Source: Selaginella tamariscina
Taxonomy: Eukaryota; Streptophyta; Lycopodiopsida; Selaginellales; Selaginellaceae
Assembly (NCBI GenBank): GCA_003024785.1
Contig: PUQB01000733.1
Span: 45,121-109,120 of the forward strand
Direction: 5' to 3'
Length of the DNA: 64,000 nucleotides
This document shows, piece after piece, positions 1-13,291 of this stretch (positions within the stretch are counted from its first letter, which is position 1; every line of letters begins with the position of its first letter). The notes under the pieces are model-generated. The model was not told the DNA's origin. It did not search any database and saw only the letters and a list, made by a program, of their open reading frames with translations. A program made the translations under genes and the position numbers.

Positions 1-2130
1 CACACATTTGGTCCTCTTGGTGGTGAAAGTCTTCTCATGAGTGCGAAAGCTAGTCATACTTGTGCTTGTTTAACTCCAATTTTGCCTCCTATAAAATTGT
101 AACCTCCTTAGTTGTCAAGTTTGTTCCTTTATGCATAAGCCACACATTGGACAACCTCTATTTGAATGATCCCCATATAGGGACATTTATAACAAGTAGA
201 AGGACGTGGGCAAAACCATATCATTTAGCACACATGTTTAATGTTTCTCAAGGAATGTCTTATGCCAAAGAATCATGGTGCCGAAACATGTTGCAATATC
301 TAATCAAGTGCCTGCAAAGAGTCCCTCCCTCTTCTATATTACCCAAACACTTCATCTAGCTTAACTTTCTGATCTTTTGTATAGCCAGTTCATTGAATGT
401 ACCTCTCTTTCACATATGTCTTGAAATCTAACTTCCTTTTTTTAGAATTTGGAATCACATGCTCTACATAGTGAATGTCATGGCAATGTGAGCAACATTC
501 ATCAATTTCTTTTGATTCAATTTAAGTCTTACACACTGTGCAGACACAAACATTAATTGATGAAGCAAACTCGGTGTTCCTCCTTATGGATGAGGTTGAT
601 AATAGTAATAGGTGATATAGACTTTCCCATTGATAAATTCTATCGAACTCTATCAATGAGCATGTTCTTAGAAGGTTTTGATCCTTCATACCTATCTTCT
701 AATGCTTCCTTCACCTTGGCACTCTGCAAGAGAACGTATGTAAGATCTAGCATCATGGCCTCCAATAATGGGACACACTTCATTAGTTGTGACCTCCTCG
801 CTCTTGCATGAACCACCTTCAAGTTGTTTATGGTTTGTAGTATTATGTGATTTTCACATTTTAATTTTTATTTGTTTGTGTTTTTGGAACAAGGGTTCAT
901 TTTAAACTTTAAAATCAATGTGAACATTCAACATACCTTCTTTTATTAACTTGCATATGTCCATCATGAATATGTGGTACTCATACTTAATCCACCATGC
1001 CAATGATGCCTTTAAAGTGGAAATGTTTGATGCTCGACCATCATTTAAGCATTGCAAGCCTCTCCACCTTCTCTACTACATCATGTAGATTCCATGCCCC
1101 GACAAGAATATTCAATTGAGGAGGTGACACTTTATTAGTCAAAGAAATATTCTTTCACTATTCAGATATAGGTCTATAAGTGTAACAAGTGACGATCTTG
1201 TTTTTAATCCTATATCCCAAATGAGGTCACCCTATCTTGTACGTCACTCTAGCACAAACTGCATAAGTCAACATTCTTCAGTTGTAATGAAAACATGTAA
1301 TTTTTATGTTCAAGTTAACATGGAATAGTATAGCAAGTTATCTTATCATAATTCTTGGTAATGATCGAAAGTATCTACAAAATGATGCAATGTAATCAAA
1401 GTGGATTCGTTGCCAAAATTCCAAAGGCTTGTAACAAAAGCATCACTAGCATAGATTCTTGGAGAAGGTGATAAATAAATGAAAATGAAAAGAAATAACT
1501 AAACAATATTCTTAATCATGTGTTAATATAATCAACCTCATTCACGATAGACATAATATGTTGTTGCAAGTTTTAAACCGATAACTTTAGTTGTTTGCAC
1601 AACTCAAGGATCGTAGCAATTATAATGAATGTCACCATGAAACCTTGTGCTGCTAACTACATGAAAATGAAATGGAGGGCCTCATCAAATTTTTTCGAAT
1701 TAAAATGCAATATGCTATTGTTCAATGTAGATGTCACATGGTCTAAGTCTATGGGGAGGTTAAAGATCACTAAATTGAAACCAAACTCACCTGCCTTTTC
1801 TTGGAATGGTGTCTGTGAATATGTGGTGTGGCACTCATCAAAGAGGACCCTTAACCTATTGTATGCCTCCTATTGCTCCACTCCTTTGTCAAATAATGAC
1901 CTACACATTTCTTTAATGTTGCATATGGCCAAGTCATATCTTACACGATTGGATGCAAACACTGGGATGTATAACATAAGGTTGTCCTTAATGTTAATGG
2001 TTCCAACAGTTGGAAACCTCCTAGAGCAACGGCAGCAATAGTGAAGGAGGAGCTACCACTCTTGTTGATGTACTGGTTCCCTTTGCACGAGTGGAAATTT
2101 AGTAAATAGCACTTCTTTGCTAGAGAACCC
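1..2130. other. Gene-poor lead-in of duplication copy 1
   Basis: No gene can be supported here. Short open frames occur on both strands and are partly conserved in the second copy (13292-15360), for example a minus-strand stretch around 640-822 that reappears near 13750-13900. Both copies contain stops and shifts, so this is probably old decayed coding or transposon sequence whose family I do not recognise. Confidence 0.4.
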
Positions 2131-2581
2131 AAGATTCTATAACCTCTTTGGGCTGTTCTTTGTTATTCACCAATAACACAGGTCTTAAACCCTTTGTCCA
2201 AGTGTCCCCTATTGGTTTTCATTTTCAACATTCATATTTTAATCCCACCGCCTCTCTCTCTCTCACTCACACACACATGCACACTCTCGAAACTATCATT
2301 TCCATTTAGAAGATATTTTAAATTTAAACTAAGACTATATGTTAAAACGTAAGTTGGTCACAAACTGTTGGTGTAACATGTGTATATAATATACTTTGGT
2401 AAAGCTGATCGTGCAGAGTTGGAAAATATTCTCTCTATATCATGTATGTGTATGCTTCTTCTTGTGTATATGTTAATGTTTGGAATCATACGTACACATA
2501 TATAACGGTCTATAATCTTTATGAATATAAACACAGTATATATATTGAACAAGGTAAGGATAACGGGTAGCAACCCACATA

Positions 2582-2797
2582 TTACATATCAGCAGTATAT
2601 GCACAGTCCCCTTTCAAAAATTTGGCAAACCACTTGGCAGACTCCTTGGGCTGTCTTTCAAGATCACCCGTCTTATTAACATAATATAGACCGTAGTTGC
2701 CCAGGTATCCAGCAAACCATTCCCATCCATCGTATAAAGACCATACAAAGTAGCCCTCCACATTCACTCCATCCCTGTAGGAATGAAATATTCTCTC

Positions 2798-2869
<72 letters not shown>

Positions 2870-5237
2870 AACATTTACCTCATTGCTGCTAAAAGGCTGG
2901 ACAAGTAACCCTGGTAGAATCCTAATCGTATGGTATCATTGGTCGTTACTCCCTGGATTAAACCCATTCCTGTTTAAATGTTCAAGTTCATCTAGCATGC
3001 AAATATACCTCTGCATGTGCGTGTGCGTGTGTTCATGCTTGGGTTGTCTCTCAGATACACGCAAGCATAAACATGACGATTTACCTCTCTCGTTCACTCA
3101 CACACACAAGTATGGTATGTTGTAATGTGTGTGTGTGTGTTTGTCCTTACCATTCTCTAGTACTATAATTGGGGATTGTTATACTGCTCTTTGATGTACT
3201 TCATAAGCTTCCCGAATCCCCAAGGAACTTCACTGAATCCCCAAACTGAACCTTCCTGTATCAACAAAGACGTTTGTGTAAGTGTGTGTGCATGTATGTT
3301 TATATGATATAATTAACAAAACAGCTTGCTCACAGATTTCCCAATACGAACGCCATCCTTTGTATCTGAAAGTTGAAATAATGTATTATTACTCTACTGT
3401 GTATACATACATATATCATACATGTATTTAATACCTGACGTGGCAACTCCTACATCAGGTAGTATAGAAAAAACCTGGGTGTTATGATCCACACCATTGT
3501 CCGGAAGGGAATCAGCTACATAAGAAGATGAGTAATGATTGATTCCAACAAAATCCGTCGAGTTAATCAACATTAAACTCTCCTCCTTCGTGAACTTCGG
3601 TAGCCTCTCCTTTACAGTGTCACGCATTATGCTTGGATAATCACCATATATAGTGGGATTCATAATCCTATAAATATTTTAAGAAAAATACACGCATGCA
3701 TAACATATGTGTGTTAATATAATGAATATATACCATCCAAGTTGAAAATCACGAGCCTTGTTTGCTGCTTGTATATCTGCTGTTCCGTTTGAATATGGCT
3801 CGAACCATTGTGAGAAAATCGCCATGCCGATAACCCCCCTTGTCTTGCCTATTTAAACCTTTTGTTAACTCTCTCTCTCTCTCTTTCTCACACACACACA
3901 CACAACAGACCAAATGTATGTGATATTACACCGCCTCACACACACCTCAGACCCCATAAACATACTGGACGTTCTCATTCCAGTTTTTATAGTTGGAGGT
4001 ATGAATAGAAGCTCTGTCGACTTTGCATAAGTACGTGCACACACACGCACACCTACCTGGAAGTTTTCTCTATATACTTTTGCAGCTGCAGCGTGTGCTA
4101 GTAAAAGGTTGTGCACAGCAATATAAGGTTCGGTGCTCGAGTTCCCTTGCGAGCAACCAAGTGTCTGTGAGCATCTCCCAGGAGCAATTAGACCAAGTCC
4201 GTACCCAAACGTAGCCATTATATTTGGCTCGTTGATTGTTATCCAATGCTTTACCCTGTCTCCGAACGCTGAAAAACATGTCTCTGCAAACTTGGCATAT
4301 ATCGGACTGAAAAATACAAATAATTAATTATTAGTTAATATATAGAGTTATTTCAACTTACATCATATCCCGGTTGAGCCAAGCACCTAGAGAGTCCTCT
4401 AGCTCTTGTGCATGATCCCAATGGTATATTGTCACGTAAGGCTTAATTCCTGTTCAGTAATTATATATATATGGACACACACACACATATAATATATTAC
4501 CTTCTGCTACCAATTCATCAATAAGAGCATTGTAGTAAGCAATGCCTTCCGGATTCACTTGGGATCCCCCATCTATATAATTAGCTTTTAGTATAATCTG
4601 TATGTCCATTGTGTGTGTGTGTGTGTATGTCTATAACAAGTACTTGGGAATATTCGAGTCCAAGAGATCGAGAAATGGTATGCGTCCATCCCCAAGTTTT
4701 TTATGAGTCCAGGTATCTCCTGTTCAAGGTTTTCCTCTGTTACTTGTAATATATACATATATTATTACTCTGTGGCACGCACGCAACACACACCTTGTAT
4801 CTATGATAACCATCTACAGCAACATCTCCATTGGTGTCATCAAGAATTCGACCTGTTAAAATAAATAAGAAAAAACCAAGAAGAGAACTGAGAATATACC
4901 TTGAATATGGGAAAATGTATCCCAAATGCTGGGTGTCCTACCTCCTTCGGATATTGCGCCTTCATCTGTAAACAAAACACATTTAAAAAGTAAGTTATAT
5001 TTAAAAAAAAAATATGATTAATACTTGTATATACATACATACAGTATTATCACACACACACACACGCACACACACCTGATAAGCCGCCGAACCTGCTCCG
5101 AAAACAAACCCTGGTGGGAAGTCGCATTTGCTGCAGGCAGTAACATTACATTTGTGATCATTATTAGCATGTACAAGAAGCAAATAAATGGTGCAAATGC
5201 ATAAGAATTGTATGAAAATATGTACCATTTTGTACAT
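2582..5237 (-). pseudogene. GH1 beta-glucosidase, duplication copy 1, two frameshifts
   Basis: A plant family-1 beta-glucosidase hydrolyses beta-glucosides and is normally secreted or vacuolar. Thirteen exons can be traced from 5237 to the stop at 2582 (5237-5076, 4965-4900, 4852-4794, 4734-4644, 4572-4501, 4449-4362, 4306-4053, 3848-3734, 3667-3435, 3365-3334, 3255-3151, 2969-2879, 2774-2582). Visible hallmarks are a signal peptide ([20 protein letters not shown]), [32 protein letters not shown], the acid/base motif TINEP in exon 7, WFEPYS, and the C-terminal [18 protein letters not shown]. Two single-base losses break it: in exon 2 (near 4964, one T fewer than copy 2) and in exon 11 (near 3171, a C5 run reduced to C4), the latter removing the frame just before the nucleophile ENG motif. 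Exon 7 also lacks nine bases after GRCSQT. A spliced-looking segment at 5325-5403 may be a 5' noncoding exon. The breaks could be pseudogene decay or sequencing errors. Confidence 0.85.
2796..2864. repeat. (CT)n(CA)n microsatellite in a beta-glucosidase intron
   Basis: A compound CT then CA dinucleotide run fills most of the last intron of the beta-glucosidase copy. The same intron in copy 2 (about 16105-16140) is much shorter, so this tract varies in length between the duplicates. Confidence 0.9.
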
Positions 5238-7457
5238 ATTTTTTTTAGACACTATGGACTGATTTTTGTTTTCCACCCAATTAAAAGCAAGGGAATATAA
5301 CACGTGTCATTAAAAGTGACAAGAGAAATCACCATCTGCTACCCACTGCACTGTCGTATTTTGAGATGTGCCAAAAGGAATTTCCGGATATTCTTTCTGT
5401 TCCTACATAATAATCGAATAAATCATTTATTAATTTATTCATAAATATTACTGCAAGGTTAATTCTGTATGCAATCTAGATAATGAAAATAAATTTTAGT
5501 ATTTAAAATTTAAATTTAAATAATTATATTTTAATTTATCTTTAATTTGAGATATATCCGTTCATAATAAAAAAATCTTTTTATATCTTTATAAGTATAT
5601 CCTGATATTAAGACTTTTAAACAACTAAAGTGTGCAAGTTTTGATTAAGTAATAGTTTTATTATAATCAATCAAATATTTATATAATCATATTAAATAAT
5701 ATTTATATTCAAGTTTTATAATTTTAATCAATACTCATTTTAGGGAAAATTTCCCAAATGACCTTACAATTTTACATATTTTCACAATTGATCATTTATT
5801 TATTCTTAATCAAATTAATGAACTAAAAAAGTATCAAACCGGTTTAAATATTATTATAAATAATAAATAAGCAATTAAATAGAAATTAATCTGATTCATT
5901 ACTTTAAATTAAATTAATAAATTATAATGAATATCCCATACATTAAATAAATCTAAAGAAAACATTATGTTTAAATATAATTTAAATCATATGTTTAAAT
6001 AATAAAACACACTAAATTTAAAGAATATTAACAAAATATTAATATCAAAACTATAAATAATTTAGAAATCTATATAAAATTTATGTTAGAAACTCTACTT
6101 GTTACATGATTATATTTATATTGATAATTAAGAATATTTTTTTTTTTAAATAACCTTCAAATTTTACAACAGCTTCATAAATTATGGACTTCAAACTGTT
6201 TTCAGTAATTAACTGTAATTCAATAATATATATTAATTATGTGCTGAGAGTTGGAGGACATGTAACGTTTAAATACACGCTGATGCAAGGAATTACACTC
6301 CAATTTTAAACACACGCATGAAAAGTCTTAAAAATGTAATTAAGAAATACACATGTCTTTAAAGGGGGGGGCGGCGTGTCCCTAAATAGCAATTGCATGT
6401 AAACCTATACGAGGGTCCACAGGAGGTTGAATTCGTCTTTACTTGTGTATTATTGTTTAGTACTTTGTTGACATAGCTGAGAAATGTCAAGCAGCATACA
6501 CCTGGATCATTTAGAGTGATACTTGTCGTCTCCTACACAGTGTATGTGTTATAAACTTTGTGCATTCTTGTATAGCAGTTGAAGTTGATCCAGCAGCATA
6601 CAAATGTATACTATATTGAAATGATTTACTACATGCTGCAATGCCATCTCAGCTTTTGGTCCTGCATGTATAAGGTATAGAGCTAACCCTAATTCTAACC
6701 CTTCATTAGGTAGTACAAAAGTTAAATGTATAGAGGGGTAATGTACGCACTGTTTTACGAAGGTAAGTTCACCAAACTCCATTTATATGTTAACGGTCCC
6801 ACCTAGATTAAAAAACAGCCTCACATTATTATCATGTTTATTCTTGAAAAAATGGTCAGAGAATTGATAGACTTATAAGGGTTATTGTTACTTTTAAATT
6901 ACTGTATTAATTTTTTTAGGTTAATCTGTATAGTTTAATTATTCATTCATATTGTTGAAGCTTGAATAGACATGGATGAAAGGAATGTGTAACAAGCATA
7001 AATGAGATACACACATTTTTTTATGCATTGAAAATAGTATGCATACAAGAAAAAAACCATAACGTTTTAATTGTAATAGAGATATATAACGTAAATACAT
7101 TATATTATATTAACTGGTATGATGTCACAGAAGCTTCGAAAATTGCTAGCTCTTCACTGTTCAACTATATCCTCGTCTACTTTATAATATCTCTCTCACA
7201 CACGCACACACACATTAGCGTAATATACTAACGTGATGTATATAACGTTTCTTGTAGATATAATAAGTTTAAAACTTTAAAATTCAATGAACGCATTAAT
7301 ATAAAAATACATTATTTTAAAACTGCATACATGAACCCTACTTGCTGTTTTCAATAAATCAAATCAAAACTGAACAATACATATAATTTGTTGAAAGGTT
7401 TTCTTTTTCTCAAAATTTTATTTTAATATTGCATTTAATTTTTAATTATTTATAATT
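5238..7457. other. AT-rich spacer between beta-glucosidase and fibrillin remnants
   Basis: The spacer is strongly AT-rich with no supportable gene. About 850 bp in the middle (roughly 5600-6930) is absent from copy 2. A G8 run occurs near 6364. Sequence from about 6935 onward again matches copy 2 (from about 19300). Confidence 0.6.
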
Positions 7458-7939
7458 TCATTTTGAAACTCTGTTACAACGCACCCATAATGCAACCCCA
7501 CCACCTCTGCCTTTACCAACAACAATCTCTTCGTCTGCGTAAAACCAAATAAAACACGGGTCCTTTTTATTAGGCTCGCGTTCTTGTTCTTCCTTTTTGC
7601 TTATGTTGAAATTAAATGGACCAAGCGAACCAAATTTGATACTTACTGTGTCGGAAACGAAGAAAAGCTTGTTCTTCGACCACGAAAACCACCCAATGGT
7701 CCTAAATACACCCCATTCTGTATGCTCCTTGCCTGTACCAAGTATATATGTATATAATATACATATATACATAAATGAATTTAACTTTGTAAATATCGAA
7801 TGATAAGCAACTAATGTATTGTTTATCACAGTAAAAAAAAAAATCATAATTAATGAGACATATTACATATTATGTAAAGAAAATTTGATGTACTTACAGC
7901 TGCATTATATTGTTGCACAGCGGTCAAGGGGAAGTAAGG
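7458..7939 (-). pseudogene. Truncated fibrillin/PAP pseudogene (duplication copy 1)
   Basis: This is the 3' part of the plastid-lipid-associated (fibrillin) gene that is complete at 19685-21458. The last exon (about 7458-7738) still encodes FSWSKNKLFF, SLGPFNFN and the FIWFYADEEIVVGKGRGGG block. It has lost 19 bases after the GPLG motif of the intact copy, which shifts the frame. Part of the preceding exon survives at about 7897-7939, and then homology ends abruptly, so the first two exons and the transit peptide are gone. The duplication breakpoint therefore lies inside this gene. Confidence 0.85.
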
Positions 7940-9100
7940 GTGGTGTTACATGTGGGTCGGATCCGAAAAAAATTCAGGATTCAGACCCAATTTCACCATG
8001 TTACATGTAAAAAGTATCTTGAATAAGTGTCCGGGTCCGGAATTATATTCAGAACCCAACAGGTTCCGAATAAATTTCAAATGCCCCAAACAATCACGTG
8101 GCAACTGAGCTCCCATTTTTGTGTCAAAACATTCTAAGTTGTGAATGTCGGGAGAAGAAATGTCGGAAGTGGATATGGAGGGCTTTGTTGATGCGACGAT
8201 GCCTCCCCTTCAAGGAATTCATCATCAACAGGTGGTAAGAAGGGTAGATTGCAGCTGTGCAAGAGTTATATGACAAGGCAAGGGGAAAACCTAGACTGAA
8301 GAGGAACTCACCATTCGTCTTTGCAAAGAGGGAAGATGATAACAATATCAAGGTGGGGGAGCTAGAGAGAAGCTGTGCTATTGGATTATGTGCTCATATA
8401 TATGTACTATCTCAGGACACTTGTATGGGGTCACGATTTACATTAAAGTTGTAGATTGTATAAACTACAATTACAGATGATAAGTATGGTTGAGCCAAAT
8501 GCAGAAGTCTCCAAGCAAACAGATAGGTTGTTTGTGGCTCTTGAGCTCATTTGGAAAAGCAAGCTCTATCAACTATAAGTGTATATTTGTATTGATGTAA
8601 AACTATTACAAAAAGTCTATACTATTTCAATAAAATAAAAATTATTTTGCTTAATGCAGTATATTAATGTAAGCATATCATATTAGTTATGATAATCATC
8701 TTTGTTTCTTTATTTCCAGCGGAAATCTCGTAGTGAGGGGTTTTCATTTATGCGTCCTCCTTGCTGTTGGATCAACGCTCAGGTATATGTAGTTATAAAG
8801 TTGTATGTATATATAGAGGAGATGTGCTATTGATTAGCCTTGAGCAAGCTGAACCATCTATGGACAAGAAGAAGTTATCGGCACCTTTGCTGGCTTATGG
8901 GGGAATCATTGTTTATGTGGCAACTAATGAGGTGGAATATGTGTAATAAGAATAACACGTGGAAAAGTATAAATGAAAGCAAATGCAGACATGATGCTCA
9001 CAAATGCCAAACCACAAATGCAGGGTCAAGGAAAATCTCAAGGTTTTGTCTTCAATCTACACTCAATTGAAGCTATGTGAACATATGAACAAGTGCCTCA
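7940..9100. other. Unassigned sequence right of the duplication breakpoint
   Basis: No complete gene is supported. A short plus-strand frame near 8257-8400 (ELYDKARGKPRLKRN and FVFAKREDDNN) could be an upstream exon of the decayed gene that follows, but I cannot link them by a consistent frame. Confidence 0.35.
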
Positions 9101-10700
9101 ATTTAATGAGGCTTCAAGCAATTTGCACTGGTACCTTTAACAACATATAGAATACTCATTTTAAGGATGTGGAGATTGTAAAACACTCTAACTTTTCCAA
9201 GTGTGACACTTGTACATCATTGAAGACTGTAGAGGCTTGTGCAAAAACCTTGGTAGAGATCACTGCCATTTAAAAGAAGTTGAGGCCCACATGATTGCAC
9301 AACAAACTTGCCAGTCTCAATACTATGCACATCATATGCTTTCTGTGTCACGCCCATCAAATACCTATGCTTGATCCATGACAGATGGATCATTCAAGAC
9401 CAGCATTCCAAAGCTCGTTGCAACACTAAAGTGCTTTAAAATATCATGAAACTTCTGATTTAATTGACAGGTGTGCTAACACATGGACACGATTGTGAGT
9501 CAGATGGACACTTTTCACTTCCACATTGGTCTAACGACTCCAATTTCACTATTGGGTCGTTGCCATGTGTTTCAGAAACCTTGAAGCCCACTCATAAACA
9601 AGTCCTATCAGTGATCTCAAAGTGAAGAAACAACACTTTCAACATTACATAATGCTATGAACACTTGAGGCTACTTGGGAATATGAGAGGCATTGTCAGT
9701 AGCCTGCACAAAAAGATGGCCCTGTTGAGAGTTCTGGTTCAGTGGAGAGATCTAGCTTAAATAGTGTACATGTGTCCTCAATATTAAATAAGTGTCCTCG
9801 TCATTTGCTTTTACAAATGGATAATTATGCAGGCAAGAACAAAAGTAGGTAAATCATTTTACTTAAGGGTTTCTCAAGCTCATACTTACTTTTATTTTCT
9901 AGATATGTGCTAGCATACTTGTCAATGCTTGTTGCCAAAGGTGTGTTTGAGACAATCACGCTCAGTTTTCTTATGGTTGGTCACACTCATGAAGATATTG
10001 ATGCATTCTTTAGCAAGGTTCAACTCTACAAAAAGGACAAGTGCATTTACCGATAATGAATCTTTTTGAAAACTGCATCTCCAAAAAAAGTTGTGCTTTA
10101 CTTGTGACTAAGGTGCCAGACTTCAAAAAATTTCTCGAGTATATAAAAGAGGGGAGTGATTCTTTAGTTGGTCACTTGTGCTGCTACAATTCTTTTTCTT
10201 CATATGAGATGGTATACTTATTATGCAGTACAAGTTATGACCATCAGAGCATGAATGGTTACCGAAAGAGGGCTTAATGCTCTTCAAAAGTGGAGAGGAT
10301 GGAAAGCCACTTCTCCCAGAAGGACAACCAAACCCTATTCCATTGAGTGCCTAGCTCAAGGAACAAGAGGTTATTATTGATAGCATCAAAAAATATGTGG
10401 CATGGGTTCAAAAATCGATGTCAAAGAATTCTGATAAGGCAACTGGTTATTCAAAATTATATAAGCATGTGGTTGACTATTGAGAGACTGTTGTTCGAGA
10501 GTTAAAAGGCCTACTGTCACAAGTACAGAATTGCAACACCCTTTTTGGCTTAAAACAAGGTGGCGAGAGAAGATTAAAATAACATCACTGAGCACAAACA
10601 ACATAGAAGCCAGTAGTGATGTGGAAGTGCAAACCACACACTTTGTTGAACAAAGGAAACTAAAGCATACTTTGATTACTGTAAGGATCTTCAAAAACTA
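9100..10700 (+). pseudogene. Decayed transposon-type gene of the VGHTHEDID (DUF7869-like) family
   Basis: Plus-strand fragments in several frames match a widespread uncharacterised family. In order they are: VEAHMIAQQ with a following AHHMLSVSRPS (about 9280-9360), a remnant of the HDKMDHSKTSIPKL block (about 9375-9420), QMDNYAGKNKSR (about 9815-9850), then after an apparent GT-AG intron (about 9851-9900) YVLAYLSMLVAKG and FLMVGHTHEDIDAFFSKV (about 9901-10025), then TKVPDFKKF, IKEGSDSLVGH, EWLPKEGLMLFKSGEDGKPL and KYVAW. Numerous stops and shifts show it is dead. Proteins of this family are often found in mobile or multicopy loci of plants and algae. Naming the family DUF7869 is from memory of the motif and not checked. 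No function can be assigned. Confidence 0.6.
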
Positions 10701-13291
10701 ATGATGGTTCTCATTACTCCAGATGTGTATATAATCAGCTTATTTGAATGGGTTAAATTATCAAACACACCTGAAGTAATCACATAAAATAGTATGGTTA
10801 AGGTTGTTGGTTTAAACCACAAAAAAAGCGACACGAGAAGGAAAGTGAAATATATAATGCCTGGAAAAAACATGGTCTCTCAATCAAAAAGACCCAACAT
10901 GTTTTATAAATGTAAAATCCATTGATATGGGTGGATATCAAGAAGCGTTAATAAAGTCATGATTAACAAAACTACAAGAGAATGTATGTTTTCTGAAGTT
11001 TAAAGCAACTACAAAATTATAAAATATCGTATATTTAATATTCATAATTATTATAAACTCTTTAATAATAGTACCAAAGTTTACTTAACTATATAAATTT
11101 ATAAAACGATATTGGAAGATTGACTATATTATTATAGGATTTTGTATATTATATATATATTATTACTATAAATTTTTAATTAATAATGTTATATTTAAAT
11201 ATTAATATTTTAATAATAACATCAATATTTATATAATGTACCTCTTATGCTCTTCTTTAATTGTTATATTAGGCCCATACAATCTTAAATATATAATATA
11301 TTAATACCTTCTACTTTTATAATGTTATTAATTTTTGTTCAATGAATACTATAATTTATTAAAGGGTTCGATTACAAAATAGAATATTCTAAAGAAATAT
11401 TCTGTTTTCAAATACATATATTCTAATATTAAAAAGCTAATTAAATAGCTAAAATTGCTAATTATTATAAAATGGGATTATAATCATGCCCATTTTAGTT
11501 ACAACTTGCATACTTTTTAAAGATTGAATTTTGTTAACAACTTGCACTTTATATCGTTGAACCATGTGTGTGTTATTATGAAAAAGCTTCTCCTTTTTTG
11601 AGACCACCATCTCTAACAAATAAGAATGAACACTACCTTATCTATTTATTTTTAAATGAATTTTCATGTGTTATATGTAGGTACTTAGCTAAAAACCAAG
11701 TAAATTTACTTTTAACAATGCAATAATTCTATAAATACTGTAAGTAATGTAAGATTTACTAAAAAAACATAATGGAATACTTCCTTTGTGAGAAAGCACT
11801 TCAAAACTAATGTTCAAATTATTAATAAGGAAATGGATGCGAAATTTTTTGCTTGTCCACTAGAGCACCCTAAAAAAACAATGAGTATTTACTAAGTGAG
11901 TAAGTGAATATAGAAAATATTAAGAAATAAAAGTGTGTTATCGTTATGATACCATGTTAATATTAATATGCCCAACATCTAATTACAACCAGCCACCATA
12001 ATTCTTGTAAATACATGATATATATCATCAGCCATTCAACCTAAGCATTTACACCTAAAGCCTTGTTAATTATGACTTCTTTTGAGTTGCCTTATATCTT
12101 ATTTACTTAGAAAGAGAAACTCTAACCATAATAAACCTCCTTTGGCCCATGTACCTATTCTACCCCTCTAAGTAGTCTAGAATGCCTTATAGTATAGAGT
12201 TACATTAGGGTTTGCCTAAACCCTCAATATCGTATATTATGATGTGATACTTGCTAATACACAATATAGTTTTAATCTTGACAATCATGACAATTTAAAA
12301 AGATGAAATGTTAGTAATGAGGGTATATTTTGGGGAATCTGAGGGTTTTATTTTATGGAGTGTGGAATTCATGCAATTTTTCAATCTCTTTCACCATGTG
12401 CAATTCTCAAATTTTTGAAAATTAAAGGTTTCATTTTGTAAGTGCATGTATAACATATGTTCATGAGCATGTTTACCTATAAAATATGATAAGCTAACAT
12501 AGGGTTTGACATATTGAATTTACATCCAACCAGTTGGCATATCATTTGCTACGTGGATTTGAAATATAGCATTTGGCATTCAATGACAATTCATAGGGTG
12601 TTGGCAAAAAGAAGGCTTCATACAAGAGGCTTGCAAAATATCTATGTTTATTCTCAATTATTCCCAAAATATCCTTGAATATTCCATAAGATGAGGTCTC
12701 AAACTGAATAATAAAATGCATTACATGTATGTCGGTTTGGTTTAAAAATGTTGATCTAAGTTATAAATAACATGAAAAGATGAACCTATAGTCACATAAT
12801 CCTATCAATGCTGCCATCCATCATGAAAAAGACATGTTCAATGAGTTAGATCTACTATATACATGTTAAATTGTTTAGGTGTCAATAATTGGAGGTGCAT
12901 AGTTCCTTTGACAAGCATAGCAAGCCATAAACCTCAATGTCGCTAAGAACATGCTGTTGGAGAAAGTATGTAATGTCTGAGTTTAGTCCAAAAATGATAA
13001 ACAAATTACATATGCAAACAAGGACTCTAGCTCTTCGCCTTTTGAAAGCTTGTGCAAGTGCAGAATGGAAACCTAAAAATGGTTATCATTGTTTGGTTAA
13101 TGAAGGAGACAATAAATGATTCATGCCTTCAACATTACCCCACTTCCATACCCCAATAATATGTTCTTTAAACTTTTTGGTTTGGTTGTAGTTCTTGGGT
13201 GTTCTAATAGAACATCCATTATAACTTGGCACCTTAGTAGCCCCCACTCCTTTAGGTGGCAACGGAGTCTTCTCCATGAGTGTGGCATTTG
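10701..13291. other. AT-rich spacer between the duplicated blocks
   Basis: Low-complexity AT-rich DNA with scattered short frames only. I see no RNA gene, no conserved protein motif and no clear repeat boundary. The second duplication block begins near its right end. Confidence 0.5.

Larger units (their letters stand above)
1..7939. repeat. Segmental duplication, copy 1 (cut by window start)
   Basis: This block is collinear with 13292-20282: the same gene-poor lead-in, the same minus-strand beta-glucosidase gene and the same fibrillin gene follow in the same order. The first bases of the window already match copy 2, so the true left edge lies outside. The right edge is sharp: identity with copy 2 stops at about 7939, inside the third fibrillin exon, where copy 1 runs into unrelated sequence. 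Copy 1 carries several hundred extra AT-rich bases between the two genes (about 5500-6930) that copy 2 lacks. Many small indels separate the copies, so the duplication is not very recent. Confidence 0.9.

Noticed and set aside
1595-2041. 148-codon plus-strand open frame in the lead-in of copy 1
   Set aside because: The corresponding frame in copy 2 is broken, and no motif or composition supports coding.
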